The notes under the pieces are model-generated. The model did no database searches and had not been told where the DNA came from. It saw nothing but the letters and a program-made list of their open reading frames with translations. This document shows positions 17,805 through 27,606 of a stretch of DNA of 64,000 bases, piece after piece (position 1 is the first letter of the stretch; each line of letters opens with the position of its first letter). This DNA is from Nitrospirota bacterium (lineage in GTDB: Bacteria; Nitrospirota; Leptospirillia; Leptospirillales; Leptospirillaceae), in NCBI GenBank assembly GCA_021826965.1, contig JAKAYA010000002.1, positions 1 to 64,000 of the forward strand, read 5' to 3'. The position numbers and the translations under genes are program-made.

Positions 17805-19304
17805 CTAAAGGTTTTCAAATAGCCGGAAGACCCATCCATACAGGTTCATCTGTTCGATTTGACGATTGAGAACCTTGTTGCGCTGAACTTTCTTCCCAAA
17901 GGACTCCGACAAGCCGGTATTCAGCTGTCTTGCAGAATACACGGGATGGTAGGGATCGATCTGAAGGGCATCCTGCAGGGCAAATGCGGAACCGGTATGG
18001 CAGCTCAGGAAAAGAACCCCGTCCCCGTTGCCCTGGCATGAAAGGAATTCCTGCGCAACCAGGTTCATTCCATCATTTGTGGAGGTGATCAGTGCGCCGG
18101 AAGCCATCTTGTAAAGTGCCGAAAGATGTGTCTGGGGAAGTGTTGTCTCAATGGAATGAAGCGGGAGCCAATCTTTCGTTGTCCATTTTTGATTGAAGGC
18201 TTTGATACGTTCTCGCAGGACTTCCTGATACTTTTTGTACGTCCTTTGTCCTGATCGCGTGGGAACAGCAATCTGGACAAAGGAGATCTTTTCTTTCCAT
18301 TGAGGATAGATGGTAAAAAAACGATCCAGAATATTGAGCCGTTCAAAAAGGCCTTTGGTATAGTCCATCCGGTCGACAGAAATGACATAAGGAATTTCCG
18401 TCGGAACACCCGCATTTTCGAGAAATTTCTTGGCCGCCACAATGTTCTCCGTTTGACCGGCCATCCGCCTGAAATGCTGCGGATCGATTCCGACAGGCAT
18501 CACTACGACCTTGATCTGCCGTCCGTTCCACTGGACGACATTCTCCCGGAGAACTTCCGCTTCCGGAAGAAGAGTCAGAACTGTTTTGAAGAAAAGGTCG
18601 AGATGCAAAGGTGTCTGAAACCCGACGATGTCATGGGAAAGGATACCTTCAAGGACGGATTGCCATTCCGGAAGGAGCATGAAGTCTGCAGGGTTGGGCC
18701 AGGGAATATGGCAGAAAAAGGCGAGTGGAGGAAGATTCTCGGTGGATTCCCGTCGGATCCAGTGTGCAACCCGAGTCAGCTGATAGTCGTGGATCCAGAC
18801 GATTCCGGGGCGCTCTTTACGAAAGGAGTCCATGACTTTTTTGGCAAAAATCTGGTTCACTCGGTCATACTGAATGAAATCTCCCGGATCGTGAAAAAAC
18901 TGATCTCTGTTTCCGTGGAAGAGAGGCCAGAGCGTACCGTTCGAATACCCGTCATAGAAAGGTTTTTTTAACGAGTCCGGGATATTGACTCTTTCGAGAA
19001 GGTATCCCGGGCCTTTCCCGGAAGGAACCATCAGGGTAGCCGGGCCGGCCGAGTCTCGTGACGCGATCCAGACTCCTCCCAATCGTTCGAGAAGGGCGTG
19101 CAGAACCTGGCTGACACCACCGGCCGGTCTTTTGAAATCCTGATTTTCGGTATAGACGATAGGTTCCCGGTTCGTCACGATACAGACAGGTGCATTGCCC
19201 AAAAGGTTTCGGCTGATGGACTGGATGCTTTCGATGGTCCGGATAGCTGTTCTTTGTCCGGAAGACATCCGGACATGTCCTTGAGACTTCGTCGCTTGAT
19301 TCAC
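17805..19304 (-). CDS. otsA: Alpha,alpha-trehalose-phosphate synthase (GT20)
   Basis: OtsA joins UDP-glucose and glucose-6-phosphate to form trehalose-6-phosphate, a compatible-solute precursor. The 499-residue product has the glycine loop GGVSQVLHALLE near residue 62 (donor phosphate binding), WPLFHGNRDQF, VWIHDYQLTRV, FFCHIPWPNP, MPVGIDPQHF, VDRMDYTKGL and the C-terminal SCQGNG region. The start is GTG behind AAAGGA. The N-terminal 35 residues are extra compared with E. coli OtsA. It follows the GT4 gene by 43 bp and is followed by otsB. Confidence 0.95.
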   Translation of the reverse strand: MNQATKSQGHVRMSSGQRTAIRTIESIQSISRNLLGNAPVCIVTNREPIVYTENQDFKRPAGGVSQVLHALLERLGGVWIASRDSAGPATLMVPSGKGPGYLLERVNIPDSLKKPFYDGYSNGTLWPLFHGNRDQFFHDPGDFIQYDRVNQIFAKKVMDSFRKERPGIVWIHDYQLTRVAHWIRRESTENLPPLAFFCHIPWPNPADFMLLPEWQSVLEGILSHDIVGFQTPLHLDLFFKTVLTLLPEAEVLRENVVQWNGRQIKVVVMPVGIDPQHFRRMAGQTENIVAAKKFLENAGVPTEIPYVISVDRMDYTKGLFERLNILDRFFTIYPQWKEKISFVQIAVPTRSGQRTYKKYQEVLRERIKAFNQKWTTKDWLPLHSIETTLPQTHLSALYKMASGALITSTNDGMNLVAQEFLSCQGNGDGVLFLSCHTGSAFALQDALQIDPYHPVYSARQLNTGLSESFGKKVQRNKVLNRQIEQMNLYGWVFRLFENL

Positions 19305-19347
19305 GTAAACGGTCCTTTCTGTCTTGTCTTAAACCTGAAGATGAGGT

Positions 19348-20433
19348 TCAGGCCGAACCAGCCAGTGAAGGTTCATCCAAAAACGGTTCGTTCGAGGAGA
19401 GGGATTTTTCTTCCCGCCATTTTCGTAAAACGTCCTGGTATAACAGTTCATATTGATCAACCATTGTGGAAGTTGAGAAACGCCGGACAGCTGCATTTCT
19501 GCATGCTTCGCGATCAAAGGTGTCCAGTCGTGTGCGAATCACTTCCGCCATTTCTTCTTCCGTATCGACGAGAAACCCTGTCACGTTTTCCTCGACAATC
19601 TCCGGAACGGAGCCCCGTCGAAACGCGATGACCGGAGTTCCACACAGCATGGCTTCGATCATGACGAGTCCGAAAGGCTCAGACCAGCGTATCGGGAATA
19701 AAAGTGCTTTCGCTCCCTGCAAGAGAGAAACCTTCCGGATATGGTCTGCTTCGCCGATCCAGTTGACATGTGGAAGGGAGAGTAAAGGCCGTAACTGGCG
19801 AGTATAGAACGAGGTGTCCAGCCAATGGACGGCACCGGCCATCTGGATGGGCACTCCCGCCATTTCGGCAACACGGATCGCGGAATCGGGTCCTTTTTCC
19901 GGAGCGAGGCGTCCGAGGAATGCGACATGGTTTTCGGGATGATAGGAAGGAGGATAGCAGTTGGGGTCCAGACCGTGATGAATGACCGTAAAGTTTGGAA
20001 GATCCGCTTCCTGGCTTTTTTGGGAGTAACTGATGGAAGCGTAGTGATACTTGGGGTACTGCTGATACGTCAGCGAAAAATCCGGTGTTTTTGTGTGGTG
20101 GAGGGTGACAACTGCCGGAACGTCGATCATGTCGGCGAAGGGAAGGGCATAGGGAGAATTCAGGTGAATGATGTCGATGTCTCCGTGTTCCCGAATTCTT
20201 TTGAAGGCGAAAGAGAGATGGGTCAACTCGTCCATCGGGTTGATCGGCCATCGCCCTTCCGTGTAGAGAAATTCCAGTTCGGCCCTCGTTTTTGAGTCCC
20301 CGGTCGCGAAAAGGGTGACAGAGTGCCCCCTGTCAATCAGCTTTTCCGATAAGTGGTACAGGAAAAGCTCTGTGCCGCCATATTTTTTCGGTGGAACAGA
20401 AACAAACGGGGTCGAGATGATGGCAATTTTCAT
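19348..20433 (-). CDS. Glycosyltransferase family 4 protein
   Basis: This 361-residue GT-B enzyme probably transfers a sugar from an activated donor in the cytosol. The N-terminal acceptor domain begins MKIAIISTPFVSVPPKKYGG. The C-terminal donor domain has FLGRLAPEKGPDSAIRVAE and the family signature FPIRWSEPFGLVMIEAMLCG with GTPVIAFRRGSVPEIV. Its start is 2 bp after the MFS gene stop, with GGGAGG inside the end of that gene. It precedes otsA. The acceptor is unknown. Confidence 0.9.
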   Translation of the reverse strand: MKIAIISTPFVSVPPKKYGGTELFLYHLSEKLIDRGHSVTLFATGDSKTRAELEFLYTEGRWPINPMDELTHLSFAFKRIREHGDIDIIHLNSPYALPFADMIDVPAVVTLHHTKTPDFSLTYQQYPKYHYASISYSQKSQEADLPNFTVIHHGLDPNCYPPSYHPENHVAFLGRLAPEKGPDSAIRVAEMAGVPIQMAGAVHWLDTSFYTRQLRPLLSLPHVNWIGEADHIRKVSLLQGAKALLFPIRWSEPFGLVMIEAMLCGTPVIAFRRGSVPEIVEENVTGFLVDTEEEMAEVIRTRLDTFDREACRNAAVRRFSTSTMVDQYELLYQDVLRKWREEKSLSSNEPFLDEPSLAGSA

Positions 20434-20435
20434 GA

Positions 20436-21722
20436 TTAATCCTCCCGTACTTCAACCGGTGAAAGCTGTTGAAGGCCGATCAGATTGCGGTTGTCCGCGT
20501 TATCGGCAGGCAACTGTCTTTCGGAGCGCATCAAGGGTGCCGATACCACAATGGCTCCCGCAAAGAGGACGACTCCCATGACCAGAACGGTGCGGGAAGC
20601 TCCGAGCGAATGCAAAAGGAACGGAAGACAGGCCATTCCGATAATGAGTCCCCCAAGAAAACCGATGCTGATGGTGGAAAATGTCCTTCCCAAAAGCTCC
20701 GGAGACGTTTTTTTCTGGACGATCGTGTGAATCAAGGGGTTTGTCACGGATAAACCCATGCCGGCAGCGGCGAGAAGAACGACTGCCACAGGAAGCGAAT
20801 GGGTGACGGAAAGACCTCCGAGCAGGAGGCCGGCAAGCATGAAGGCGTTACGGATACAGACCCCCATGGAGCGAGGGGAAAAGATGGAAAGAAGAAGGGA
20901 AGAAAGAAGCATTCCTACACCCAGTGCGGAGATCAGAAGGCCGAATGCCCCGGAACCTTCGTGAAGGCTGTCTTTTGCATATATCGGAAGAAGAATGTTC
21001 AAAGGACCGGTGATAAGACCGTAAAAGGTCATCACAAGGAAAAGAGGAAGGAAATTGTGTTCCTTTCCGAATACAACCTTGTACCCCTTTGCTGTTTCCC
21101 GGAGAAAAAGACCTGGTGACAGGGGAGTCGTGGGAGGAACCCATCGGATATGGATAAAGATCAGGAAAATGGCGGAGATGAGAAAAGTGACCCCATTGAT
21201 GGCCATCACCATCGTCGGGTTCAGGAATGAGACCAGGACGCCGCCCAGGATTGGTCCCAGGAGCATTCCGAACTGTCCGACCGTCTGCATCATGGCATTG
21301 CCGGCAATCGTCTTGCTGGGGGGGACGATTTCCGGAATGCTTGCATAGAGAGCCGGACCAAAAATGCCGGACGTGACAGCGATGAGAAAAACAAGAACAT
21401 CAAGGACGGGGAGGGAAAGCCAGTGAAAGTAGTACAGAATCGGAATCAGGAGGACGATGAGTCCACGCGTCGTGTCCAGGCCGAGCATGACAGCTTTTTT
21501 GGAGGAACGATCCAGGGCAACTCCTGTCAACCACCCGAAAAGGAGAGGTGGAAGCGTCTGGAGGATGCCGATGGTGGCCACGGCGCCAGGACTGTTCGTC
21601 AACTTGTAGACAAACCAGAGGAGGGCGACCCGATTCAGATTTTCCCCGATCTGGGAGATCAGTTGGCCGCCGAGAAGCAGTCCGAAGTTCTTTTCTCTGA
21701 TCAGCGCGAGCGATTCATTCAC
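20436..21722 (-). CDS. MFS transporter (enterobactin-exporter-like type)
   Basis: This is a 428-residue twelve-helix major facilitator, probably an exporter in the inner membrane. It begins LIREKNFGLLLGGQLISQIG, a pattern seen in the MFS_3/EntS-like group. It has the loop-2/3 motif variant GWLTGVALDRSSKKAVMLG and a second-half equivalent near LSIFSPRSMG. It heads the apparent operon MFS-GT4-otsA-otsB. The substrate is not predictable from sequence. Confidence 0.85.
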   Translation of the reverse strand: MNESLALIREKNFGLLLGGQLISQIGENLNRVALLWFVYKLTNSPGAVATIGILQTLPPLLFGWLTGVALDRSSKKAVMLGLDTTRGLIVLLIPILYYFHWLSLPVLDVLVFLIAVTSGIFGPALYASIPEIVPPSKTIAGNAMMQTVGQFGMLLGPILGGVLVSFLNPTMVMAINGVTFLISAIFLIFIHIRWVPPTTPLSPGLFLRETAKGYKVVFGKEHNFLPLFLVMTFYGLITGPLNILLPIYAKDSLHEGSGAFGLLISALGVGMLLSSLLLSIFSPRSMGVCIRNAFMLAGLLLGGLSVTHSLPVAVVLLAAAGMGLSVTNPLIHTIVQKKTSPELLGRTFSTISIGFLGGLIIGMACLPFLLHSLGASRTVLVMGVVLFAGAIVVSAPLMRSERQLPADNADNRNLIGLQQLSPVEVRED

Positions 21723-21742
21723 GAGGTGTTCCCCTTTAAAGA

Positions 21743-21771
21743 ATTGTTCCGGGTTTGTCTGTTCCCGTCAA
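21743..21771 (-). promoter_or_regulatory. Candidate sigma-70-type promoter for the MFS-GT4-otsAB operon
   Basis: Read on the minus strand there is TTGACG (21771-21766), a 17-bp spacer and AACAAT (21748-21743). The -35 box and spacing are good, the -10 box is weak. It lies about 20-45 bp upstream of the MFS start in the gap between the two MFS genes. Confidence 0.4.
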
Positions 21772-21872
21772 TTCTCGAGCAAGTTTCATGCTGGGGGGAA
21801 TGATTCTTGAAAATTTATGAAATTAAATAACTTAAGGATGAATTGGTTTGGGTGACGAGGAGGGGCAGTGTA

Positions 21873-23273
21873 TCAGTTGTTTCTTTTGGATACACTGCCA
21901 AGAAAATGTGTAGAGAGGAGTAACACTCCACTGATGACGAGGAGACCCGCTCCCGCCCCGGCTATCAAGGGGTGGAGGGTGGCTCTGCCGGCGAGCAGGG
22001 ATGCCCCCCGGATTCCCGCAAGGCTCGCCAGGAGAAATATGAGCCATGTCAGAGAAAAGGCAAGTCCCAGAAGGCGTCGGGGAATTTCTTTTTGGAGCCA
22101 TTCATTGAGGAGGGGCTGGATGATGGCAAGACCGGCTCCAGCCAGAATGAATGCCAGTGGGCCTGCGAACGGAGAGGACGTCAGGGAGACCAGGATCAGG
22201 GACAGTCCGGCGATAGCCAATCCTCCCGAAATCAGTTTCAATGGAGGCAAGCCGGAAAATCGGATGATGGTCAGCCCGGCCAGAAAGGCTCCGGAGAAAT
22301 AACTTCCTGCCAGAATCGTGTAAAAACCCTTGTCCATCCGGAAAATTTCCGTGGCCATGAGGGGAAAGAGGACGGGGAGTGGTGCGTTGACCAACCCGTA
22401 AACGCCAAGGGCTACGACGGCCAATACCAGCCTGGGGCGCTCTCGGAAAAGGTGGAGGATCTGCATGATATCCTTTTGGAGAGCGGACCAATGTGTTCTT
22501 GTCGGGCTTTTAGAGGTTTGACCGGTGAGCCGTCCGTCCGGAAGAGTGGGAACCAGAACCATCAGAACGGCCGACAGGACAAATCCGGATCCGGAAATCA
22601 GGATAAGCCAGGGGGCGTTCATGTGAAAGAGGAGAATTCCGGCTGTCAGGGGGCCAAGCAAATAGCCTCCTTGACCGAAGATCAAGATCCATCCGTTGGC
22701 TTTCTTGATCCCGTCTGCTGGAACCAGAGAGGGGATCATCGCGCCGAAGGCCGGAATAAAAAAGGAAGACAGGACCGCCGTCAGGATCACGATCGAAAGA
22801 ATGGAATTCGGGGATATGGGTTCCAGGAGAGAGATCAGGGGAATCAAGGCATATGTAGCTCCTTTGAACAGGTTGACACCCGCAAGCAAAGGGGGAGCGG
22901 GAAATCGGTCCGCGAGATACCCCGCCGGAAGGATGACGAAAAATGGAATAATGGTCTGGATCAGGCCGATTGTCGCGACCAGGCCGATATGATTGTCGGC
23001 GGAGCGAAAGGCAATCCATGTCAGGGACGTTTGCGTCATTCCTTCGCTGAACTGGGAAAGGGTGTAGGCCGTTAAAAGCATTCGGAACCGGTTGTTGCGG
23101 AGGATCTTTTCCCACTTCAACCGGTAGGGATAAGGGCCGGTCCCCGGACCATTCGACAAAGGGTGCCAATCTCCTTGATGGGTTGCTGAGAAAAGAAAAA
23201 AATTTTTCGTGATGTCGTCCGGGTGAGCTGAATCGAAAAAACCGAAAGCGCCGGACGCTCTCCATCCTAACAT
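21873..23273 (-). CDS. MFS transporter
   Basis: This second major facilitator has up to 466 residues with about twelve hydrophobic segments. It has the loop motif PAGYLADRFPAPPLL and an internal GLLPLISLL-like series of helices. It resembles the neighbouring MFS protein (20436-21722) in its opening FRMLLTAYTLSQFSEGM and is probably a paralogue. The first ~50 residues are not MFS-like and have no Shine-Dalgarno support. A TTG start 11 bases after AAGGAG (near residue 39) is plausible. Confidence 0.82.
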   Translation of the reverse strand: MLGWRASGAFGFFDSAHPDDITKNFFLFSATHQGDWHPLSNGPGTGPYPYRLKWEKILRNNRFRMLLTAYTLSQFSEGMTQTSLTWIAFRSADNHIGLVATIGLIQTIIPFFVILPAGYLADRFPAPPLLAGVNLFKGATYALIPLISLLEPISPNSILSIVILTAVLSSFFIPAFGAMIPSLVPADGIKKANGWILIFGQGGYLLGPLTAGILLFHMNAPWLILISGSGFVLSAVLMVLVPTLPDGRLTGQTSKSPTRTHWSALQKDIMQILHLFRERPRLVLAVVALGVYGLVNAPLPVLFPLMATEIFRMDKGFYTILAGSYFSGAFLAGLTIIRFSGLPPLKLISGGLAIAGLSLILVSLTSSPFAGPLAFILAGAGLAIIQPLLNEWLQKEIPRRLLGLAFSLTWLIFLLASLAGIRGASLLAGRATLHPLIAGAGAGLLVISGVLLLSTHFLGSVSKRNN

Positions 23274-23363
23274 GAAGATGGGGGACTGTTTTGATTTTTG
23301 GAATCTTTGTTTAAACTACCAGCTCATTCGTATTCATCACTTGCAGACGGAAGGGGTTCGATC

Positions 23364-24275
23364 ATGCGTTATCTTGTCACCGGAGGAGCTGGTTTTGTCG
23401 GCTCGAACATTGTCTTGCGGCTGGAAAAGGACCGGCATGACGTGACGGTTATTGACGATATGTCATCCGGAACCTTCAAGAATCTCGTTTCTTTTCGGGG
23501 AGACTTTCATTGCGGTGACATCTCGCGCATGGATCTCGTCGACATCTTCCAAAAGCGCCCGCAGTTTGATGCGATCATCCATGAAGCATCGATCACGGAT
23601 ACCACCGTGTCCGATCAGCGACAGATGATCACGAGAAACGTGGACGGATTCCGCAACGTACTCTCTTACGCCACACGATACTCCTGCCGGGTGGTTTATG
23701 CCTCTTCCGCAGCTGTCTACGGGAACAACGCCAGTCCTCAAAATGAAGAACAGTCCCCGCATCCCCTCAATGTATACGGTTTTTCGAAAATGCTTATGGA
23801 CAACATGGCCCGCAAGGCTTCCCACGAGTTGTCCCGCCCGGTGATCGGGCTCCGGTATTTTAATGTTTTCGGTCCGGGGGAGGGGCATAAGGGAAAGTTT
23901 GCAAGTATGATCTACCAGCTTTACTTGCAGATGCGGGAAGGAAAAAACCCGCGGATTTTCAAATGGGGAGAGCAGGGACGGGATCATGTTTATGTCAAGG
24001 ACGTGGTGGAAGCGAATATTCTCGCACTGTCCGCCGAAGAGTCCGGGATCGTGAATGTCGGAACGGGAGTGGAAACCACTTTCAACGATATCGTCGAAAC
24101 GCTCAACCGGGCCCTTAAACTCCAGATGACGCCCGATTACTTCGACAATCCGTATGATTTTTACCAGAACCATACCCGGGCCTCGGTGGATGGGGCGAGG
24201 TCTCTCCTCGGCTATGTACCGCGATTTACCGTTTCGGAGGGAATCATGGATTATGTCCAGTATCTTGAACTATGA
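23364..24275 (+). CDS. NAD-dependent epimerase, HldD-like
   Basis: The 303-residue extended SDR resembles ADP-L-glycero-D-manno-heptose 6-epimerase, which makes the heptose of LPS inner core. It has TGGAGFVGSNIVLRLE (NAD site), YASSAAVYGN, VYGFSKMLMDN (YxxxK) and RYFNVFGPGEGHKGKFASM, the last being close to HldD. A UDP-hexose epimerase is the alternative. ATG 23364 follows GGAAGGGG. The next gene starts inside its 3' end. Confidence 0.82.
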   Translation: MRYLVTGGAGFVGSNIVLRLEKDRHDVTVIDDMSSGTFKNLVSFRGDFHCGDISRMDLVDIFQKRPQFDAIIHEASITDTTVSDQRQMITRNVDGFRNVLSYATRYSCRVVYASSAAVYGNNASPQNEEQSPHPLNVYGFSKMLMDNMARKASHELSRPVIGLRYFNVFGPGEGHKGKFASMIYQLYLQMREGKNPRIFKWGEQGRDHVYVKDVVEANILALSAEESGIVNVGTGVETTFNDIVETLNRALKLQMTPDYFDNPYDFYQNHTRASVDGARSLLGYVPRFTVSEGIMDYVQYLEL

Positions 24276-26079
24276 GTTCGGGAAAAAATTTTGGGGGCGA
24301 AAGCTTTCTTATGCCCTGATCATTTTTTGGGGCCTGATCGTTTCTTTCTGTTCGACCGCCGCATGGTCCGGGACCTTGCTGGTGGCCGATAGCGGAAATG
24401 CGGACGATACCGGACAGATTGTTCACGATATCCGGACGAAGAAAACGCGAAATGAAGAGTCGCTGAACAATCTGGCCCTCAAGTACGGTCTTGTCCAGAA
24501 TCGTTCGGTGAACGCTTCGCTCAAAAACATCAGTCTTCGTCTGAGTCCGTATTTCGATCACCCGGAATTTCGTCTGAGGGTCGTGATTCTGGACCGGGAC
24601 AAGGTGATGGCGTATCTTCTGAACAGTCAGACTCTTGTGCTCACTCGGGGCATGGTCTATTCCGGTCTTCTCGAAAACACAGACCAGGTTGCCGGAGTCC
24701 TCGCCTACCTGCTTGCGGAAAAACTCTTCGGACGGTTGGCGGAGGAAGAAAAAGGATTCCTTTCCCCGACAGAAACGAGCGTCGACAACCCACGAAAAAA
24801 ACCCGTCATGAAGCCGATCCTCTACGCTGCCCTGGCCATGGTTCAGGCCGGCTATCACTATCAGGGGATCATTGACGCAGTCAGCCTGCTCGGGAAAGCC
24901 CGCAAGGATCCGACTCTCCAGTCCATGGGAAATTATCTTCTCGGTAAAAAAAGAAAAATCCTTCGTGGGGCGGCTTTCTTTTTCGAGGGTCAGACGGCTG
25001 TTCTGGTGCACCACAACATGACAGCGATCTATGACCTCTCCCGATTCCTTTCGATTTTTCCGCTCTCTGTCGGAGGTCATTTTCTATTGGGACAGGCCTA
25101 TTACCAGTCTTTTGCGGAGACACGTCCATACTCACTCCAAAGGTTTCTCTTCCTGGTTGATCCGGTCCCGATACTGAGGACCCAGGAGACACCTCTGGAC
25201 ATCGGTGCTCTGGACGCGGCGGAGTCGGAGTGGGACCTGGCGCTGAAACTGAGTCCGGCCTATACTCCGGCACTTAACGGCAAGGGACGGATCTTGCTCT
25301 TGAAGGGGGACGAGAAGGGAGCGCGGTCTTTTTTCCGGAAGGCCGATGATCTGGCAGGGGATTCCCCGTGGTATCAGTGGGATTATGCACTTTCCCTGAT
25401 CATGGGCAACCATGTGACGCGGGGAGAACGGCTGCTCAATAAATCATTGCGGAAAGTGGACTGGGATCCCCGATTTGAGTATGACCTGGCGGTCTGGGAT
25501 GTCATCAATGGACGACTTCCTGCTTCAAGGAAAATCTTCCGGAAGCTTTCCGTTCTGTCCGGATGGCGATTCCTGGTTCGGGGAACTCATCCGGAGATCG
25601 TGTCGGACAAAAGGCAAAGAGAAGCATCACGACTCACGGATAGGAGAAAGCGGGAAAGGCCGTTTTTCCTTGACCCCGGGGAGACGATGGAGAACGTCCA
25701 GAAGAAGCTTGGACTTCCGAAGTCGCCTCCGGTGGAAATGTACGGGCGAACCATCTGGTTTTATTCAGGGAGAGGAATCCGACTCATCTTTCACGGAAAG
25801 TATCTGTATTATGCCATATTTGAAAAGAAATGGGATAATCGCAGCCTGGGCGGTTTCAATATTGGAAAAAAGTATGATCCACAGGAGCCCGGGGCTCCAA
25901 AACCAAGCTGGGTTGTTCCCTTTGGACGCTCGACGTATCTCGTATTTAAAAAATCCTTCGGGTATGTGGCTGTTACGGAAAAAGACGACCGAATTTCCCG
26001 TATATTTGTCAGCGTGTTGCCTCCGAATACGACAGTCAGTCAGGACGGGCTGAAATCTCCCTCTCTCCCTTCCCGGTAA
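24253..26079 (+). CDS. Exported M48-like, TPR-like protein without HExxH
   Basis: This 608-residue product has a signal sequence (LSYALIIFWGLIVSFCSTAAWSG in parts: ALIIFWGLIVSFC) at about residues 18-40. Residues about 70-160 resemble M48 metalloproteases: VTRG-like LVLTRGMVYSGLLENTDQ, then GVLAYLLAEKL where active enzymes have AHEIGH. The zinc ligands are therefore absent. A TPR-like helical region follows (LALKLSPAYTPALNGKGRIL). Probably a periplasmic scaffold. The ATG overlaps the epimerase gene by 23 bp. Confidence 0.7.
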   Translation: MSSILNYEFGKKFWGRKLSYALIIFWGLIVSFCSTAAWSGTLLVADSGNADDTGQIVHDIRTKKTRNEESLNNLALKYGLVQNRSVNASLKNISLRLSPYFDHPEFRLRVVILDRDKVMAYLLNSQTLVLTRGMVYSGLLENTDQVAGVLAYLLAEKLFGRLAEEEKGFLSPTETSVDNPRKKPVMKPILYAALAMVQAGYHYQGIIDAVSLLGKARKDPTLQSMGNYLLGKKRKILRGAAFFFEGQTAVLVHHNMTAIYDLSRFLSIFPLSVGGHFLLGQAYYQSFAETRPYSLQRFLFLVDPVPILRTQETPLDIGALDAAESEWDLALKLSPAYTPALNGKGRILLLKGDEKGARSFFRKADDLAGDSPWYQWDYALSLIMGNHVTRGERLLNKSLRKVDWDPRFEYDLAVWDVINGRLPASRKIFRKLSVLSGWRFLVRGTHPEIVSDKRQREASRLTDRRKRERPFFLDPGETMENVQKKLGLPKSPPVEMYGRTIWFYSGRGIRLIFHGKYLYYAIFEKKWDNRSLGGFNIGKKYDPQEPGAPKPSWVVPFGRSTYLVFKKSFGYVAVTEKDDRISRIFVSVLPPNTTVSQDGLKSPSLPSR

Positions 26080-26089
26080 CCGGGTACTG

Positions 26090-27604
26090 TTATTCAGAAG
26101 GATCGGATGGGGACCGGGACAACCCACCAATTTGAATCAGGTCAAACAATCCGTGCTGGATTCTCTCTTCCTGCGTGAACGGGATCGGATAGTTTCCCGT
26201 GAAGCAGGCGTTGCAGAATTCTCTTTCCCTGGGAGAGGCCGATGCGCTTTCGGTCTGCACTTCCAGTGAGCGCATGACTTTTTCCATGGCTGAAACGGAG
26301 AGATACCCGACGGAATCGGCTTTCAGGTAGCGGCGTATTTCCTCAAGATCGTGCGTGGCGGCAATCAGCTCTCCGCGGGTAGGGGTATCGATTCCATAGA
26401 AGCAGGGCGAGACGATCGGAGCGGACGCGACCCGCATATGCACTTCCTTTGCCCCGGCCCCTCTCAGCATGGTGACAATCTTACGGCTGGTCGTTCCCCG
26501 GACGACCGAATCGTCCACGACGATGATCCGTTTGTCCCTCAGGAGATCCGGCACGGCATTCAGCTTGATTTTGACTCCGAAATGCCGGATTGCCTGCTTG
26601 GGTTCGATAAAGGTTCTTCCGACGTAATGGTTCCGGACGAGTCCCATGTCGAAGGGGATTCCCGAAGCTTCCGCGTATCCGAGTGCGGCAGCCACTCCCG
26701 AATCGGGAACGGGGATGACAAGATCCGCGTCGACCGGATGAAGGAGCGCAAGTTGGCGGCCCAGTTCCTTTCTGGCAGGATAGACCGGAATGCCAAAAAC
26801 CTGACTGTCAGGCCGCGCGAAGTAGACAAGTTCGAAAATGCAGGGAGCGCTGTCCTTTTTGGGGAACAATCGGAAGGACTCCACTCCTCCATTCGAAATG
26901 ACAACCATTTCACCGGGTTCCACGTCCCGGATGAAACGGGCCCCGATCAGGTCAAAGGCGCATGTTTCCGATGCGAGGACATAGGCGTCCCCGAGTTGTC
27001 CAAGAGAGAGAGGCCGAAGGCCCAGCGGATCCCGGATTCCCAGTAAGCGGTCCGGCAGAAGCGCAAGGAGGGAATACGATCCCTTGACGGTGCCGAGTGC
27101 CTGGGCGATTCTGTCGACCAGACCGGTTCCGCGGGAGCGGGCGATCAGATGGACCAGAACTTCGGAGTCGACCATCGTGGTAAAAAGCGCTCCCTCATTC
27201 TCCAGATCTTTCCGGATTTCCGGAGCGTTTGTGAGGTTGCCGTTGTGGACCAGTGCCATCGATCCTTCGCTGAAAAAAGCTGTCAGAGGTTGCAGATCCC
27301 GTTCAGGGTCCCCTCCTTGGGTCGCATAACGGTTGTGCCCGACCGCGCTTGAGCCTTTCAGGTCCTCGAGCATTTCTTCCGTGTAAAACTCGGATACGAG
27401 GGACTGGGATTTGCGCAGATTGATGCGGCCATTGTCCATGGTCGCAATCCCTGTTCCTTCCTGACCCCGATGCTGGAGAGCATAGAGACCCAGGTAGGTC
27501 AGATTCGAGGCTTCCGGATGTCCAAAAATGCCGAAGACGGCACACTCTTCATGAAAATGGTCGTCTGCACTTTTGGTTGGAAGGGGCATCAGTGGGGGGG
27601 GCAC
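26090..27604 (-). CDS. purF: Amidophosphoribosyltransferase
   Basis: PurF makes 5-phosphoribosylamine from PRPP and glutamine, the first purine step. The 504-residue product has a short propeptide before the catalytic Cys in HEECAVFGIFG, then LQHRGQEG. The PRPP loop is IIVVDDSVVRGTTSRKIV. Cysteines in APCIFELV, SPCFYGID and FCNACF match the four iron-sulfur ligands of the B. subtilis class. GTG 27604 lies six bases after GGAGGA and 2 bp from the purL stop. Confidence 0.96.
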   Translation of the reverse strand: MPPPLMPLPTKSADDHFHEECAVFGIFGHPEASNLTYLGLYALQHRGQEGTGIATMDNGRINLRKSQSLVSEFYTEEMLEDLKGSSAVGHNRYATQGGDPERDLQPLTAFFSEGSMALVHNGNLTNAPEIRKDLENEGALFTTMVDSEVLVHLIARSRGTGLVDRIAQALGTVKGSYSLLALLPDRLLGIRDPLGLRPLSLGQLGDAYVLASETCAFDLIGARFIRDVEPGEMVVISNGGVESFRLFPKKDSAPCIFELVYFARPDSQVFGIPVYPARKELGRQLALLHPVDADLVIPVPDSGVAAALGYAEASGIPFDMGLVRNHYVGRTFIEPKQAIRHFGVKIKLNAVPDLLRDKRIIVVDDSVVRGTTSRKIVTMLRGAGAKEVHMRVASAPIVSPCFYGIDTPTRGELIAATHDLEEIRRYLKADSVGYLSVSAMEKVMRSLEVQTESASASPREREFCNACFTGNYPIPFTQEERIQHGLFDLIQIGGLSRSPSDPSE

Positions 27605-27606
27605 GG

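Noticed and set aside
21972-23075. Plus-strand frame of 367 codons across the MFS gene
   Set aside because: The minus frame shows twelve hydrophobic helices. The plus frame is Gly/Gln/Arg-rich and appears to be a shadow.
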